A program made the position numbers and the translations under genes. From Flavobacterium ammoniigenes (GTDB lineage Bacteria; Bacteroidota; Bacteroidia; Flavobacteriales; Flavobacteriaceae), in the NCBI RefSeq assembly GCF_020886055.1, contig NZ_AP025184.1, positions 372,001 to 436,000 of the forward strand: a DNA stretch of 64,000 nucleotides. The letters are read 5' to 3'. The first letter of the stretch is position 1, and each line of letters opens with the position of its first letter. Below are positions 6,903 through 15,171 of this stretch, one piece after another. The notes beneath the pieces were generated by a model. The model made no database searches. It saw nothing but the letters and a program-made list of their open reading frames with translations, and was not told where the DNA came from.

Positions 6903-9047
6903 ATGAAATATTTATTATTCAAAACGAGCCGAAAACAATTAATTATTAGCTCATTCCTGTTGTTCTCTTTAGCCACATTGGCCCAAGAAAAAAACAAAGA
7001 CACCACCCAAGTCAATCAACTTGATGAAGTATTGGTATCGGCAATTCGAGTGACCTCTAAAACCCCTGTTAGTTTTAGTAACCTTTCCAAAAAAGAAATT
7101 CAAAACCGAAATCTAGGACAAGATATTCCTATTTTGATGAATTACATGCCTTCGGTAGTGACTACTTCGGATGCCGGAAACGGGGTGGGTTATACTGGGA
7201 TTCGTGTTCGTGGAAGCGATGCGACACGTGTCAACGTAACCATCAACGGAATCCCGTACAACGATTCTGAAAGCCACGGCACTTTTTGGGTGAACATGCC
7301 TGATTTTGCTTCTTCACTTCAAAGTGTGCAATTGCAACGTGGTGTAGGAACCTCAACCAATGGATCTGGTGCTTTTGGAGCTAGTTTAAATATGCTAACC
7401 GATTCGTATTCGGAGAAAGCATCTGGTGAAATCTCCAATTCTTTTGGAAGTTTTAATACACACAAAAACACGGTAAAATTCAGTACCGGTTTACTTAATG
7501 ATCATTTTGAGATTGCGGGACGTGTTTCTACTTTAAATTCTGACGGTTATATTGACCGAGCGAGTTCCGATTTGAAATCTTATTTCTTACAAGGAACGTA
7601 TGTTGGCAAAACCACTTTAATCAAAGCTTTGGCTTTTGGAGGAAATGAAAAAACTTATCAATCTTGGAACGGAATAGATGGAGAAACGTTGTTAACCAAC
7701 AGAACCTTTAATTCGGCAGGAATTTACACAGATGAATTAGGTCAAACTCGTTTCTACGACAATGAAACAGACAATTACCAACAAGACCATTACCAGTTGC
7801 ATTGGAACGAAAAACTAAGCACTAATTGGAACACTAATCTTGCCTTTCATTACACCAAAGGAAAAGGCTATTATGAAAATTATAAAGAAGATGGAGAAGT
7901 TGCTAATTATGGATTAAGTCTTATTTCAGGAACTACAATCAACTCTTCAGCTATCAGCACCACCGATTTAATTCGCCAAAAATGGTTAGATAACGATTTT
8001 TACGGCACTACATTTTCAGCCAATTACCAATCCAACAAATTGGATTTTATCTTTGGCGGAAGCTATAACAAATACGAAGGAAATCATTTTGGAAAAGTGA
8101 TTTGGGCTAGATATGCCGGCCCATCCGAACTAGGCGATCGTTATTATGACGATACGGCAACCAAAATAGAGGCTACCGCTTTCGCGAAAGCCAATTACCA
8201 AGTGGATGAGAAATGGAGTCTTTTTGGCGACTTACAAATTCGTAATGTACACTACCAAGCCAATGCATATGAAACCGGATTAGTGAATGATACCTTCTCT
8301 TTTTTCAATCCGAAAGCCGGACTTAATTATACAGTCAACTCCAAAAACAATCTATACTTCTCCTACGCTAGAGCCAATAGAGAACCCAATCGTACCGACT
8401 ATGAAAGCGGCAATATAAAACCAGAAAAATTAAATGATTTCGAATTGGGTTGGAGGTATTTGTCGGACAAAATGCAATTGAATACTAACTTCTATTATAT
8501 GGCCTACCAAGACCAATTAATTTTAACTGGAACCCTTGACGATGTTGGAAATCCAATTCGTTCCAACAGTGAAAAAAGTTACCGATTAGGTGTAGAAGTT
8601 GATGCTGCAATTGTGCTATCTTCAACATTTAGCCTTCGTCCGAACCTTACAGTAAGTCGTAATAAAAACATAGACTTAGCGGTAAGCGGACAAAATTATG
8701 GGACCAAAGACATTTCGTATTCCCCTTCAGTAATTGCAGGAAATAGTTTGATTTACAAACCAACTGAAAGCCTGCAAATTATTTGGTTGCAAAAATATGT
8801 AGGACAACAATACATGAATAACATTGAATTACCAGAAGCTAAATTAGCCGATTACTTTATCAACGATTTGAATATTTCCTATGAAATTAAACCAAAATCA
8901 GTTTTCAAATCGATAATTTTTAAAGGATTAGTCAACAATATTTTAGATAAAAAATACATTTCAAACGGCTATATGTGGGACATATACCCATACTATTACC
9001 CGCAAGCTGGAACTAATATCTTGGCAGGAATAACATTGAAATTTTAA
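6903..9047 (+). CDS. TonB-dependent outer-membrane receptor, probably for thiamine
   Basis: A 714-residue receptor. Signal peptide (residues 1-27, ending LATLAQ), a TonB-box-like LDEVLVSAIRV, a plug domain containing GIRVRGSDATRVNVTINGIPYND and the GTSTNGSGAFGASLNM segment, then a 22-strand-type barrel ending in a C-terminal aromatic residue (ITLKF). It lacks the carboxypeptidase-like extension of SusC proteins. The TPP riboswitch in its leader makes thiamine or a thiamine phosphate the likely substrate; a PnuC transporter and a NadR-like kinase precede it, so uptake across both membranes and trapping are encoded together. Confidence 0.92.
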   Translation: MKYLLFKTSRKQLIISSFLLFSLATLAQEKNKDTTQVNQLDEVLVSAIRVTSKTPVSFSNLSKKEIQNRNLGQDIPILMNYMPSVVTTSDAGNGVGYTGIRVRGSDATRVNVTINGIPYNDSESHGTFWVNMPDFASSLQSVQLQRGVGTSTNGSGAFGASLNMLTDSYSEKASGEISNSFGSFNTHKNTVKFSTGLLNDHFEIAGRVSTLNSDGYIDRASSDLKSYFLQGTYVGKTTLIKALAFGGNEKTYQSWNGIDGETLLTNRTFNSAGIYTDELGQTRFYDNETDNYQQDHYQLHWNEKLSTNWNTNLAFHYTKGKGYYENYKEDGEVANYGLSLISGTTINSSAISTTDLIRQKWLDNDFYGTTFSANYQSNKLDFIFGGSYNKYEGNHFGKVIWARYAGPSELGDRYYDDTATKIEATAFAKANYQVDEKWSLFGDLQIRNVHYQANAYETGLVNDTFSFFNPKAGLNYTVNSKNNLYFSYARANREPNRTDYESGNIKPEKLNDFELGWRYLSDKMQLNTNFYYMAYQDQLILTGTLDDVGNPIRSNSEKSYRLGVEVDAAIVLSSTFSLRPNLTVSRNKNIDLAVSGQNYGTKDISYSPSVIAGNSLIYKPTESLQIIWLQKYVGQQYMNNIELPEAKLADYFINDLNISYEIKPKSVFKSIIFKGLVNNILDKKYISNGYMWDIYPYYYPQAGTNILAGITLKF

Positions 9048-9074
9048 ACTGTAGCATTTAGCGATTTGAAGAAT

Positions 9075-9100
9075 TCCTGGCAGCAATGTCAGGATTTTTT
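9075..9100 (+). terminator. Weak terminator after the TonB receptor
   Basis: TCCTG (9075-9079) pairs with CAGGA (9090-9094), followed by six T. The stem is short, so this is tentative. Confidence 0.45.
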
Positions 9101-9512
9101 AATTGTAAATTCGGAGCACATTCCCATTGACTTCCACTCGGTATTGTTTCATAGGATATTGTAAACTCCCTTGCCCAGAAAACAAACTATAGGTTTTGTT
9201 ATCACAAGGACAAACGGCATCAATCCCGTTAATAGTCATTGTAGAACACGAACTTAAGCTTTGATTCGGACAAGCAGCATCAAAGGCATTATAACCACTT
9301 CCTGTATTGAAAATTAGTAACCCTTTTACCCCTTTCCCAGCATAATAAATCGCATTACTAGGATATTGAAGATTGGAATACAAAGGCAAGTTCATATTGA
9401 TATCCACCGTAAAAGTGTAATTAGGAATGAAAGGATTCGTATTAATAGGTCCGTTATCCGAACAGGAAAGAAATACTAAAAAAAGGACAGAGAGCCAGAC
9501 CGACTTTTTCAT
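9099..9512 (-). CDS. Lipoprotein with a degenerate Rieske-like fold
   Basis: 137 residues. Lipoprotein signal with lipobox LSC-S (Cys17). The C-terminal two thirds resemble a Rieske [2Fe-2S] domain: AACPNQ (Cys81-Pro-Asn83), then CPCDNKTYSLFSGQ (Cys101-Pro-Cys103-Asp104), then YPMKQYRVEVNGNVLRIY. A working Rieske site needs C-x-H and C-P-C-H; here both histidines are replaced by Asn and Asp, while four cysteines (81, 89, 101, 103) remain. It probably does not bind the cluster; the cysteines may form a disulfide. It is monocistronic, divergent from greA, and its function is unknown. Confidence 0.7.
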   Translation of the reverse strand: MKKSVWLSVLFLVFLSCSDNGPINTNPFIPNYTFTVDINMNLPLYSNLQYPSNAIYYAGKGVKGLLIFNTGSGYNAFDAACPNQSLSSCSTMTINGIDAVCPCDNKTYSLFSGQGSLQYPMKQYRVEVNGNVLRIYN

Positions 9513-9617
9513 TATAAAAGAATTAAGTAGCTAAGAATTAGCGAAACAAATTTAATTTATTTACATTTGAAATAGGTTGTGAAAATGAATATAGTTACAA
9601 TCTAAATAAAATTATAG

Positions 9618-9625
9618 TATCTTTG
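9618..9625 (+). promoter_or_regulatory. Promoter -7 box of greA
   Basis: TATCTTTG at 9618-9625 fits TAnnTTTG; no clear -33 TTG is seen at 19 nt. It gives a leader of about 50 nt before the greA ATG. Confidence 0.6.
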
Positions 9626-9632
9626 TGGAAAG

Positions 9633-9657
9633 AAATCCCGTCCTGATGGGATTTTTT
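9633..9657 (+). promoter_or_regulatory. Terminator-like hairpin in the greA leader
   Basis: AAATCCC (9633-9639) pairs with GGGATTT (9648-9654) with an 8-nt loop, and the T-run reaches 9657. It lies between the -7 box and the greA start, so it could attenuate greA. Confidence 0.55.
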
Positions 9658-9681
9658 CTATTTTATATAAACAATGAAGTT

Positions 9682-10158
9682 ATGAGCACAGTATCTTATT
9701 ACACCGCAGAAGGATTAAAAAAATTACGAGAAGAATTAGATTATTTAAAAAATGTGATGCGTCCAAAAGCATCGCAAGATATTGCTGACGCAAGAGACAA
9801 AGGCGATTTGTCTGAAAACGCCGAATACGATGCTGCCAAAGAAGCACAAGGCATGCTAGAAATGCGCATCGCTAAATTAGAAGAAATTCATTCTAATGCC
9901 CGTTTGATCGACGAAACTCATTTAGACGTTTCTAAAGTATTGGTTTTATCTAAAGTAAAAATCAAAAACCAAACGAACGGAATGGAAGTGATTTACACTT
10001 TGGTGGCCGAAAGTGAAGCCGATTTAAAAACTGGAAAAATTTCTGTAACCTCTCCAATAGGAAAAGGGTTGTTAGGAAAATCTGTTGGAGAAGTAGCTGA
10101 AATTACGGTGCCTAATGGTGTATTGAAATTTGACATCTTAGAAATTACTAGAGAATAA
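9682..10158 (+). CDS. greA: Transcription elongation factor GreA
   Basis: 158 residues from the ATG at 9682 (MSTVSYYTAEGLKKLREEL). An N-terminal coiled coil carries the acidic tip ARDKGDLSENAEYDAAKE that enters the RNA polymerase secondary channel and stimulates transcript cleavage; the C-terminal FKBP-like domain ends VPNGVLKFDILEITRE. A longer frame from a GTG at 9625 is rejected because that codon overlaps the promoter -7 box. HIT follows after 10 nt, so the two form an operon. The leader hairpin suggests attenuation. Confidence 0.97.
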   Translation: MSTVSYYTAEGLKKLREELDYLKNVMRPKASQDIADARDKGDLSENAEYDAAKEAQGMLEMRIAKLEEIHSNARLIDETHLDVSKVLVLSKVKIKNQTNGMEVIYTLVAESEADLKTGKISVTSPIGKGLLGKSVGEVAEITVPNGVLKFDILEITRE

Positions 10159-10168
10159 ATTCAATCGC

Positions 10169-10558
10169 ATGAGTTCTATTTTTACCAAAATCGTAAACGG
10201 AGAAATTCCTTGTTATAAAATTGCAGAAGACGCTAATTTCTTAGCTTTTTTAGATGTTAATCCGAATGCCAAAGGACATACATTGTGCATTCCAAAACAA
10301 GAAATCGACCAACTTTTTGAAATAGATGACACATTGTATTTGGGCTTAATGCAATTCTCTAAAAAAATTGCTACCGCCCTACAAAAAACAGTTCCTTGCA
10401 AACGCATCGGAATGTCCGTTATTGGTCTGGAAGTACCTCACGCCCATGTTCATTTAATACCTTTAAACGAAATGTATGAAATGCGCTTCCAAAACAAAGT
10501 AACGCTTAGCAAGGAAGAATTCGAAGCTTTGGCCAAAGCAATTCAAAACAATTTATAA
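10169..10558 (+). CDS. HIT family nucleotide-binding hydrolase
   Basis: 129 residues with the histidine triad HAHVHLIPL (His91, His93, His95), whose middle histidine forms the nucleotidyl-enzyme intermediate in Hint-type hydrolases of purine nucleoside phosphoramidates and dinucleotides. The N-terminal SIFTKIVNGEIPCYKIAED is typical of the Hint branch. It lies 10 nt after greA, a pairing that is common in Bacteroidota, and ends at a bidirectional terminator. The exact substrate is unknown. Confidence 0.93.
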   Translation: MSSIFTKIVNGEIPCYKIAEDANFLAFLDVNPNAKGHTLCIPKQEIDQLFEIDDTLYLGLMQFSKKIATALQKTVPCKRIGMSVIGLEVPHAHVHLIPLNEMYEMRFQNKVTLSKEEFEALAKAIQNNL

Positions 10559-10562
10559 AAAT

Positions 10563-10598
10563 AAAAAAGCGAATCGATTTAAATAGATTCGCTTTTTT
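10563..10598. terminator. Bidirectional terminator, greA-HIT / histidine kinase
   Basis: A 13-bp stem (10563-10575 with 10586-10598, core GCGAATC/GATTCGC) has an A-run on one side and a T-run on the other. The stop codon of the convergent kinase gene (10579-10581) lies in the loop. Confidence 0.9.
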
Positions 10599-11730
10599 TA
10601 TAACTCAATTGGATCGTACTTCCTTTACCTATTCCGGATTGAACTACTTTAATTCGGCCCTTGTGGTACTCTTCAACAATTCTTTTCGTTAAGGAAAGTC
10701 CTAATCCCCAACCTCTCTTTTTGGTCGTAAAACCGGGTTCAAAAATAGTCTTGAATTGTTTTTTAGGAATTCCAATTCCGGTGTCTGAAACTTTAATTTG
10801 TATCCATTCGCCGTCTTGTTCCATAACCAAATCTAAATTGCCCTTTCCTTTCATAGCATCAATGGCATTTTTGACTAAATTTTCAATGGTCCAACTGTGC
10901 AACGTAGCATTGAATAAAACAAAAATCGGCAACTCCGGTGCTTGAAAAGTAAATACGACTTGCTTAGAAAATCGTGATTGCAAATAATCAATAGTTTCTT
11001 TTGTTGCAGCAATTATATCTAAATTTTCTAATTTGGGTTCCGACCCAATTTTTGAAAAACGATCGGTTATGGTTTGCAAACGCTCAATATCTTTTTCAAT
11101 CTCTTGAGTGGTCGATTCGGCTACATTCTCTGCTTTTAACAACTCAATCCAACCAATTAAAGACGAAAGTGGTGTTCCTATTTGATGTGCTGTTTCCTTG
11201 GCCATTCCGGCCCAAAGTTTGTTTTGCGTAGCCATTTTTGTACTACGGTAAAAATTATACACCAATGCAGCAAACAAAACGATAATCAACACTAGAGCAA
11301 TAGGATAATATTTTAATTTGTTCAACAAAGCTGAATTTCCATAATACAACTTTTGAAACTTCCCAGGAGCATATTGTATCACAATAGGATCATTTTCATT
11401 TTTAAGATCTGCGAGAAAATGAGCCGATTCGGTTGCACTTGCAATGATTCTTTCATCTATATTCACCGCATTGATGATCTTATTATTCTCGGTTAAAATA
11501 ATTGGTATCGAGGAATTGGTGCTGAAAATTTGCAACGGTAATTCTACATCAGCATCGGCATCGGCATTGATCAAAGTTTTTTGAGCTTTGGCCCAAAGAT
11601 TCATTTTCAAACGCTCTTCATTTTTGAAAATTTGGAAAAAGGTATAGGTATTCCAAAGTATCAATGAAATAATTAAAAAAGAGACTATTATAATAAACCA
11701 TCGCGTGGTATTGCGTCTATCCGAAAACAT
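10579..11730 (-). CDS. Membrane sensor histidine kinase
   Basis: 383 residues. Two membrane helices (about 11-33 and 142-160) enclose a ~105-residue periplasmic sensor region of unknown ligand. The cytoplasmic part has the phospho-acceptor AKETAHQIGTPLSS with His182, the N-box NLVKNAIDAM, and G boxes DTGIGIP and GWGLGLSLTKRIV. Phospho-transfer to a response regulator is expected, but none is adjacent, so it is an orphan kinase here. No HAMP or PAS domain is obvious. The stop codon is in the shared terminator. Confidence 0.93.
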   Translation of the reverse strand: MFSDRRNTTRWFIIIVSFLIISLILWNTYTFFQIFKNEERLKMNLWAKAQKTLINADADADVELPLQIFSTNSSIPIILTENNKIINAVNIDERIIASATESAHFLADLKNENDPIVIQYAPGKFQKLYYGNSALLNKLKYYPIALVLIIVLFAALVYNFYRSTKMATQNKLWAGMAKETAHQIGTPLSSLIGWIELLKAENVAESTTQEIEKDIERLQTITDRFSKIGSEPKLENLDIIAATKETIDYLQSRFSKQVVFTFQAPELPIFVLFNATLHSWTIENLVKNAIDAMKGKGNLDLVMEQDGEWIQIKVSDTGIGIPKKQFKTIFEPGFTTKKRGWGLGLSLTKRIVEEYHKGRIKVVQSGIGKGSTIQLSYKKSESI

Positions 11731-11820
11731 AGATTCAATTTAGTTTATAAATGTAACGAAATAATTTGAAAAAGATTTTAGGCCTTCGCCAAAGAAAAAT
11801 ACTTGATCAAAAAAGACCTC

Positions 11821-11851
11821 TTGTCTAGAAAAGAAGAAGTTAGTATATTTG
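11821..11851 (+). promoter_or_regulatory. Promoter of the DUF3127 gene
   Basis: TTG at 11821-11823, 20 nt, then TATATTTG at 11844-11851; the ATG follows 38 nt later. Confidence 0.7.
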
Positions 11852-11889
11852 TAAACCTAACGTAGAAATAAACTTAAAAAATAATTCAG

Positions 11890-12273
11890 ATGGAAGTTAC
11901 AGGAAGAGTAAAAATGATTGACCAAACTAAAGAAGTAGGTTCTGGTGGTTTCAAAAAAAGAGATATTGTTGTTACTACTGACGAACAATACCCACAACAT
12001 ATTTTGGTGCAATTTGTTCAAGACAAATGTGACTTACTAAACAATTATCAAGTGGGTGACCAAGTGAAAATCGACATCAATTTAAGAGGTCGTGAGTGGA
12101 CTAACCAACAAGGTGAAACAGTTTATTTCAATACTATTCAAGGATGGAGAATTGGAAAAGTACAAGCAGAAGCTCCAGCAGCTGCTCCACAAACTCCTCC
12201 TATGCCGGCAGCAGAAACTTTTGCTCCAGCAACTAATTTAAACGAAGAAGAGCCAGACGATTTACCGTTCTAA
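11890..12273 (+). CDS. DUF3127 protein with an SSB-like acidic C-terminal tip
   Basis: 127 residues. Residues 1-91 match DUF3127: MEVTGRVKMI, a region with alternating beta-strand character (ILVQFVQDKCDLLNNYQVGDQVKIDINLRGREW) and YFNTIQGWRI, compatible with an OB fold. Residues ~92-115 are an Ala/Pro linker, and the protein ends EEEPDDLPF. A compact nucleic-acid-type fold, a flexible linker and a DD(L/I)PF tip is the layout of single-stranded DNA-binding proteins, whose tip recruits repair and replication enzymes. I infer an SSB-like protein; Pfam gives no function. dgt follows but is separated by a terminator. Confidence 0.85.
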   Translation: MEVTGRVKMIDQTKEVGSGGFKKRDIVVTTDEQYPQHILVQFVQDKCDLLNNYQVGDQVKIDINLRGREWTNQQGETVYFNTIQGWRIGKVQAEAPAAAPQTPPMPAAETFAPATNLNEEEPDDLPF

Positions 12274-12293
12274 TCTCTAAAAAAATATACCTT

Positions 12294-12324
12294 AAAACCC
12301 GACTCCAAAGCGTCGGGTTTTTTT
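12294..12324 (+). terminator. Terminator after the DUF3127 gene
   Basis: AAAACCCGAC (12294-12303) pairs with GTCGGGTTTT (12312-12321), followed by a T-run. Confidence 0.9.
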
Positions 12325-12357
12325 ATTTACATTTGTAATTCATAAATACTACCAAGC

Positions 12358-13704
12358 ATGAACTGGGAACAACTTTTATCATTAAAAAGACAAGGCGACA
12401 AAGGCAAAAGACTTCGTGTAGAACAAGACGATACACGTCTAGGGTTTGAAGTCGACTACGATCGTATCATCTTTTCGGCTGCCTTTAGAAGTTTGCAAGA
12501 TAAAACCCAAGTCATCCCACTTTCCAAAACTGATTTTGTACACACCCGTTTGACGCACAGTCTAGAAGTATCAGTTGTAGGACGTTCTTTAGGCCGATTG
12601 GTAGGAAAAAAAATCTTAGAAAAATACCCGCATTTAAAAGAAGTACATGGTTATCATATGAATGATTTTGGGGCGATCGTTGCTGCAGCATCCTTGGCAC
12701 ACGACATTGGAAATCCGCCTTTTGGTCATTCGGGTGAAAAAGCTATTGGCGAATATTTTTCTATTGGAAAAGGACAACAATACAAAGACCAACTCAATCC
12801 AAAACAATGGCAAGATTTAATCGATTTTGAGGGCAATGCCAATGGGTTTTCAGTTTTAACCGCGGATCGTCCAGGAATTGAAGGCGGCTTGCGAATTTCG
12901 TTTGCCACCTTGGGTGCTTTTATGAAATACCCAAAAGAAAGTTTGCCCAAAAAACCAACTAAAAATATTGCCGACAAGAAATACGGTTTCTTCCAAAGCG
13001 ACAAAGTATTCTTTGAAGAAGTCGCTGCAGACATGGGCTTAATTCCTAATAAGTCTGGGAAAGATATTGGTTTTGAAAGACATCCATTGGCCTACCTTGT
13101 GGAAGCCGCAGACGATATTTGTTACACCATTATTGATTTTGAAGATGGAATTAATTTGGGTTTAGTTCAGGAAGAATATGCCTTAGAATATTTAATCAAA
13201 TTAGTTAAAGATTCAATTGATAGTGCCAAATACAGCACCTTAATTACCAAAGAAGATCGCATCAGTTATTTGAGAGCATTGGCAATTGGTAGTTTAATTA
13301 ACGATGCCGTTCGCGTTTTTATTGAAAATGAAGAAGCAATTTTAGCGGGGAAATTTCCCTATGCGCTGACTGATAAAAGCAAGTACAAAGCGCAAATGGA
13401 TGACATTATTAAATTGAGCGTGAAAAACATTTATCAAAGTCGTGAAGTGATCGAAAAAGAAATTGTAGGTTACCAAATTATCCAAACCTTATTGGATAAA
13501 TTCATCTCGGCCATGAACAATAAATTCAACGGAACGGCTTCAAATTACGATCAGTTAATTTTAAAAATGTTGCCCGAAAAACACAATGTAGAAAAAGAAA
13601 ACCTATACGATCGTTTGTTACACATCTGTCACTATGTTTCCATGTTAACCGATGGCAATGCCTTGGAATTATTTGAAACAATTAACGGTACAAAAAAATC
13701 CTAA
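12358..13704 (+). CDS. dgt: Deoxyguanosinetriphosphate triphosphohydrolase-like HD dNTPase
   Basis: 448 residues, a full-length dGTPase-family enzyme that removes triphosphate from dNTPs and so controls nucleotide pools. HD-domain metal ligands are seen in RLTHSLEV (His67) and HDIGNPPFGHSG (His115-Asp116), and in HPLAYLVEAADDICYTIIDFEDG (AxDD-type motif) further on. Nucleotide specificity cannot be read from sequence. The stop codon (13702-13704) lies in the stem of the following bidirectional terminator. Confidence 0.92.
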   Translation: MNWEQLLSLKRQGDKGKRLRVEQDDTRLGFEVDYDRIIFSAAFRSLQDKTQVIPLSKTDFVHTRLTHSLEVSVVGRSLGRLVGKKILEKYPHLKEVHGYHMNDFGAIVAAASLAHDIGNPPFGHSGEKAIGEYFSIGKGQQYKDQLNPKQWQDLIDFEGNANGFSVLTADRPGIEGGLRISFATLGAFMKYPKESLPKKPTKNIADKKYGFFQSDKVFFEEVAADMGLIPNKSGKDIGFERHPLAYLVEAADDICYTIIDFEDGINLGLVQEEYALEYLIKLVKDSIDSAKYSTLITKEDRISYLRALAIGSLINDAVRVFIENEEAILAGKFPYALTDKSKYKAQMDDIIKLSVKNIYQSREVIEKEIVGYQIIQTLLDKFISAMNNKFNGTASNYDQLILKMLPEKHNVEKENLYDRLLHICHYVSMLTDGNALELFETINGTKKS

Positions 13705-13729
13705 TTAGGTAACTAATTAGGATTTTTTT
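13692..13729. terminator. Bidirectional terminator, dgt / tyrS
   Basis: A perfect 17-bp stem (13692-13708 with 13713-13729, core TCCTAATTAG/CTAATTAGGA) with a GTAA loop and A and T runs on the two flanks. It serves dgt (plus) and tyrS (minus). Confidence 0.93.
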
Positions 13730-13747
13730 ATTCCTTTTATATTTGAA

Positions 13748-15043
13748 TTACTTTACTCGAACTACAAAATAATTTTTCTTTCCGCTTTGTAATAAAACGA
13801 ATTGATTATTGATTAAATCGTTAGTTGAAAGCTGGTATTCCTCTGTTATTTTTTCTTTGTTAACCGAAATAGAATTGGCCGTCAAGGCTCTTCTCGCCTC
13901 TCCATTGGATTTAAAGAAACCGGTTTTCTCATTTAAAACCGTCACAATATCCAGTCCGTTTTCGATTTCACTTTTAGCAATTTCAGCTTGAGGCACACCA
14001 TCAAAAACTTCTAAGAAAGTGGCTTCGTCCAATTGTTTCAAATCGTCAGCTGAAGCATTTCCAAAAAGAATATTCGACGCTTTAATCGCTTTTTCCAACT
14101 CTTCTTTTGAATGCACCAAAGTAGTAACTTCTTCAGCTAATTTTCGTTGTAAGACTCTCAAATGCGGCGCTACTTGATGTTCTGTAATTAAAGCTTCAAT
14201 AGTAGCTTTATCTAGGAAAGTAAAAATTTTAATGTATTTCTCTGCATCAACATCTGTCGTATTCAACCAAAATTGGTAGAATTTATAAACCGAAGTTTTG
14301 TCAGCTGTTAGCCATACATTTCCACCTTCCGATTTTCCGAATTTTGATCCGTCTGCTTTGGTAATCAAAGGACAGGTCATCGCATACGCTTTGGCACCTT
14401 CAGCATTCATTCGGCGCACTAGCTCTGTTCCAGTTGTGATATTTCCCCATTGGTCAGAACCTCCCATTTGCAACAAACAGTTGTATTCTTTATGCAAATG
14501 GTAAAAATCGTAACCTTGAATTAATTGGTAGGTAAACTCGGTAAACGACATTCCTTCGCCTTCGCCAGACAAACGTTTTTTAACTGAATCTTTTGCCATC
14601 ATGTAGTTAACGGTAATTCGTTTACCCACATCGCGTGCAAAGTTGATGAACGACAAATCCTTCATCCAATCGTAATTGTTCACTAAAACAGCGGCATTTA
14701 CTTCTTTCGAATTAAAATCCAAGAAACGAGAAAGTACTGCTTTGATGCCTTCCACATTGTGAGCCAAAGTCGCTTCGTCTAACAAATTTCGCTCATCCGA
14801 TTTTCCAGATGGATCTCCAATCATTCCGGTTGCACCACCCACTAAAGCAATAGGTTTATGTCCAAAATTTTTCAAATGAACTAACAATAAGATGGGCACC
14901 AAACTTCCAATATGCAACGAATCTGAAGTCGGATCAAATCCGATATAAGTCGTTGTCATTTCTTTCAAAAGTTGTTCTTCGGTTCCAGGCATGATATCAT
15001 GAACCAGACCACGCCATTGTAATTCTTCTACTAAATTTTTCAT
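13748..15043 (-). CDS. tyrS: Tyrosyl-tRNA synthetase
   Basis: 431 residues. A class I synthetase with HIGS (residues 44-47) as the HIGH motif, the tyrosine-binding [10 protein letters not shown] (192-201), KFGKS (234-238) as the KMSKS loop, and a C-terminal S4 RNA-binding domain (about 365-431: [16 protein letters not shown]). Its KFGKS variant and S4 tail place it with the bacterial TyrS type. It is monocistronic, with no T-box, as expected for this phylum. Confidence 0.97.
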   Translation of the reverse strand: MKNLVEELQWRGLVHDIMPGTEEQLLKEMTTTYIGFDPTSDSLHIGSLVPILLLVHLKNFGHKPIALVGGATGMIGDPSGKSDERNLLDEATLAHNVEGIKAVLSRFLDFNSKEVNAAVLVNNYDWMKDLSFINFARDVGKRITVNYMMAKDSVKKRLSGEGEGMSFTEFTYQLIQGYDFYHLHKEYNCLLQMGGSDQWGNITTGTELVRRMNAEGAKAYAMTCPLITKADGSKFGKSEGGNVWLTADKTSVYKFYQFWLNTTDVDAEKYIKIFTFLDKATIEALITEHQVAPHLRVLQRKLAEEVTTLVHSKEELEKAIKASNILFGNASADDLKQLDEATFLEVFDGVPQAEIAKSEIENGLDIVTVLNEKTGFFKSNGEARRALTANSISVNKEKITEEYQLSTNDLINNQFVLLQSGKKNYFVVRVK

Positions 15044-15171
15044 TTTTAAACAATTTGCGCAAAGATAGCCATTTCATTAGCAATCACAATTGCAAAAATC
15101 AATTTCAGTCTCAAAATTCAAAATCAATTGGAAAATCTGAGAATCAGCAGTAAATAAATTATCTTTACCGC

